From NCBI RefSeq assembly GCF_046115515.1, contig NZ_CP175953.1: DNA of 64,000 nucleotides. The stretch is one strand, 5' to 3'. Position 1 is the stretch's first letter, and each line of letters opens with the position of its first letter. Source of the stretch: Gracilimonas sp017641085. Its GTDB lineage: Bacteria; Bacteroidota; Rhodothermia; Balneolales; Balneolaceae. Of this stretch, positions 63,733 through 64,000 are shown in pieces. Below the pieces are notes generated by a model. That model saw nothing but the letters and a program-made list of their open reading frames with translations. It was not told the DNA's origin and did no database searches. The translations under genes and the position numbers were made by a program.

Positions 63733-64000
63733 TTAACTTTTAATGTTCTTTTCGTAAAGCTCGATCCATTCCTTGGGTGTCATTTTTCCCGCCAGCTCGC
63801 CTATCAATTCGTAGGGAATGTGATCCGGATTTCGAAAACGGATACAACTTTTGCCCATATCGAGCTTGGTTTTTACGTGTTTGGGATACTCTCCCTTAAA
63901 CCAGTTCATGAGTTCATCATCAGCATAAATGCCGGAGTGGTACACCGCAATATGATTCTTTTGAGAAGCAATATTTATAAAGGGCAGAGGAAGCTCCGGC
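63733..64000 (-). CDS. DUF1801/YdhG-like protein, C-terminal part
   Basis: The gene runs off the right edge. In-frame sequence continues upstream of the GTG at 63945 (PELPLPFINIASQKNHIAVYHSG), so the true start lies outside the window. The visible 88 residues match the DUF1801 pattern, with the aromatic/His segment NHIAVYHSG followed by GKSCIRFRNPDHIPYELI. Members are small soluble proteins, some linked to iron handling; the function here is unknown. Confidence 0.7.
   Translation of the reverse strand, partial: PELPLPFINIASQKNHIAVYHSGIYADDELMNWFKGEYPKHVKTKLDMGKSCIRFRNPDHIPYELIGELAGKMTPKEWIELYEKNIKS

Noticed and set aside
1..64000. Mobile element or prophage origin for the CHAT locus
   Set aside because: I see no transposase, integrase, tRNA boundary or flanking direct repeats. 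The locus may still have been acquired, but the window does not show it.

Overview
The window looks like chromosomal DNA of a Bacteroidota/Balneolota-type bacterium (a Balneolales relative such as Gracilimonas is my best guess). The reasons are protein style (exported DUF4369-like thioredoxin lipoproteins, paired M16 peptidases, Lhr-like helicase with PdeM, class II DAHP synthase), weak or absent Shine-Dalgarno sites before most genes, and moderate GC. This placement is inference. I see no rRNA, tRNA, CRISPR array, insertion sequence or prophage. Both ends cut a gene.

The region of most interest is 1.9-8.6 kb. It holds a TPR protein built like an anti-sigma factor (2258-3001, +), an exported TPR-CHAT caspase-like protease with an intact His/Cys dyad (3115-6195, -), six tandem copies of a 62-residue lipoprotein gene (6241-7637, -) and an ECF-type sigma factor (7968-8540, +). 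All six lipoproteins have the same amino-acid sequence, and every coding difference between the copies is silent. Three sites of the form TGTAACAAA-N13-ACTCTT, with identical spacing, lie before the anti-sigma-like gene (one) and before the lipoprotein/CHAT operon (two), and I found no others. I read this as a self-contained sigma regulon whose output is a periplasmic CHAT protease and an amplified lipoprotein. It recalls the TPR-CHAT/Csx30/sigma circuit of type III-E CRISPR, but without any CRISPR component and with the protease apparently exported.

8.5-25 kb: a membrane protein, PdeM and an Lhr-type helicase, acetyl-CoA synthetase, alanine dehydrogenase, NAD-dependent DNA ligase followed on the same strand by a RodZ-like protein, ComF, a DinB-like protein, and a GntR regulator leading an active/inactive pair of M16 peptidases. 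26-29.7 kb: a sulfur operon with split YeeE/YedE transporter halves, a CstB-like persulfide dioxygenase-rhodanese broken by a one-base frameshift, a TauE/SafE exporter and a rhodanese.

29.8-45.7 kb: 3-methyladenine glycosylase, PEP carboxylase, branched-chain aminotransferase, fluoride channel, hydroxyacid dehydrogenase, Nudix hydrolase, subtilisin-like lipoprotein, PfkB kinase, SemiSWEET, RdgB, an asparaginase-family hydrolase, a sodium symporter, an NTF2-like protein, a flavin reductase, and a class IV aminotransferase next to a sulfotransferase-like gene. 45.8-64 kb: PurA, a STAS protein, SecF and SecD, UvrA, a cupin gene with an in-frame stop, a response-regulator adenylyl cyclase, DAHP synthase, Hsp20 behind a near-consensus sigma-54 promoter, HtrA, ClpB, two VOC proteins and a DUF1801-like protein.

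Several gaps carry hairpins built from 7-base (once 8-base) periods of unrelated sequence. The period is shared but the words are not.
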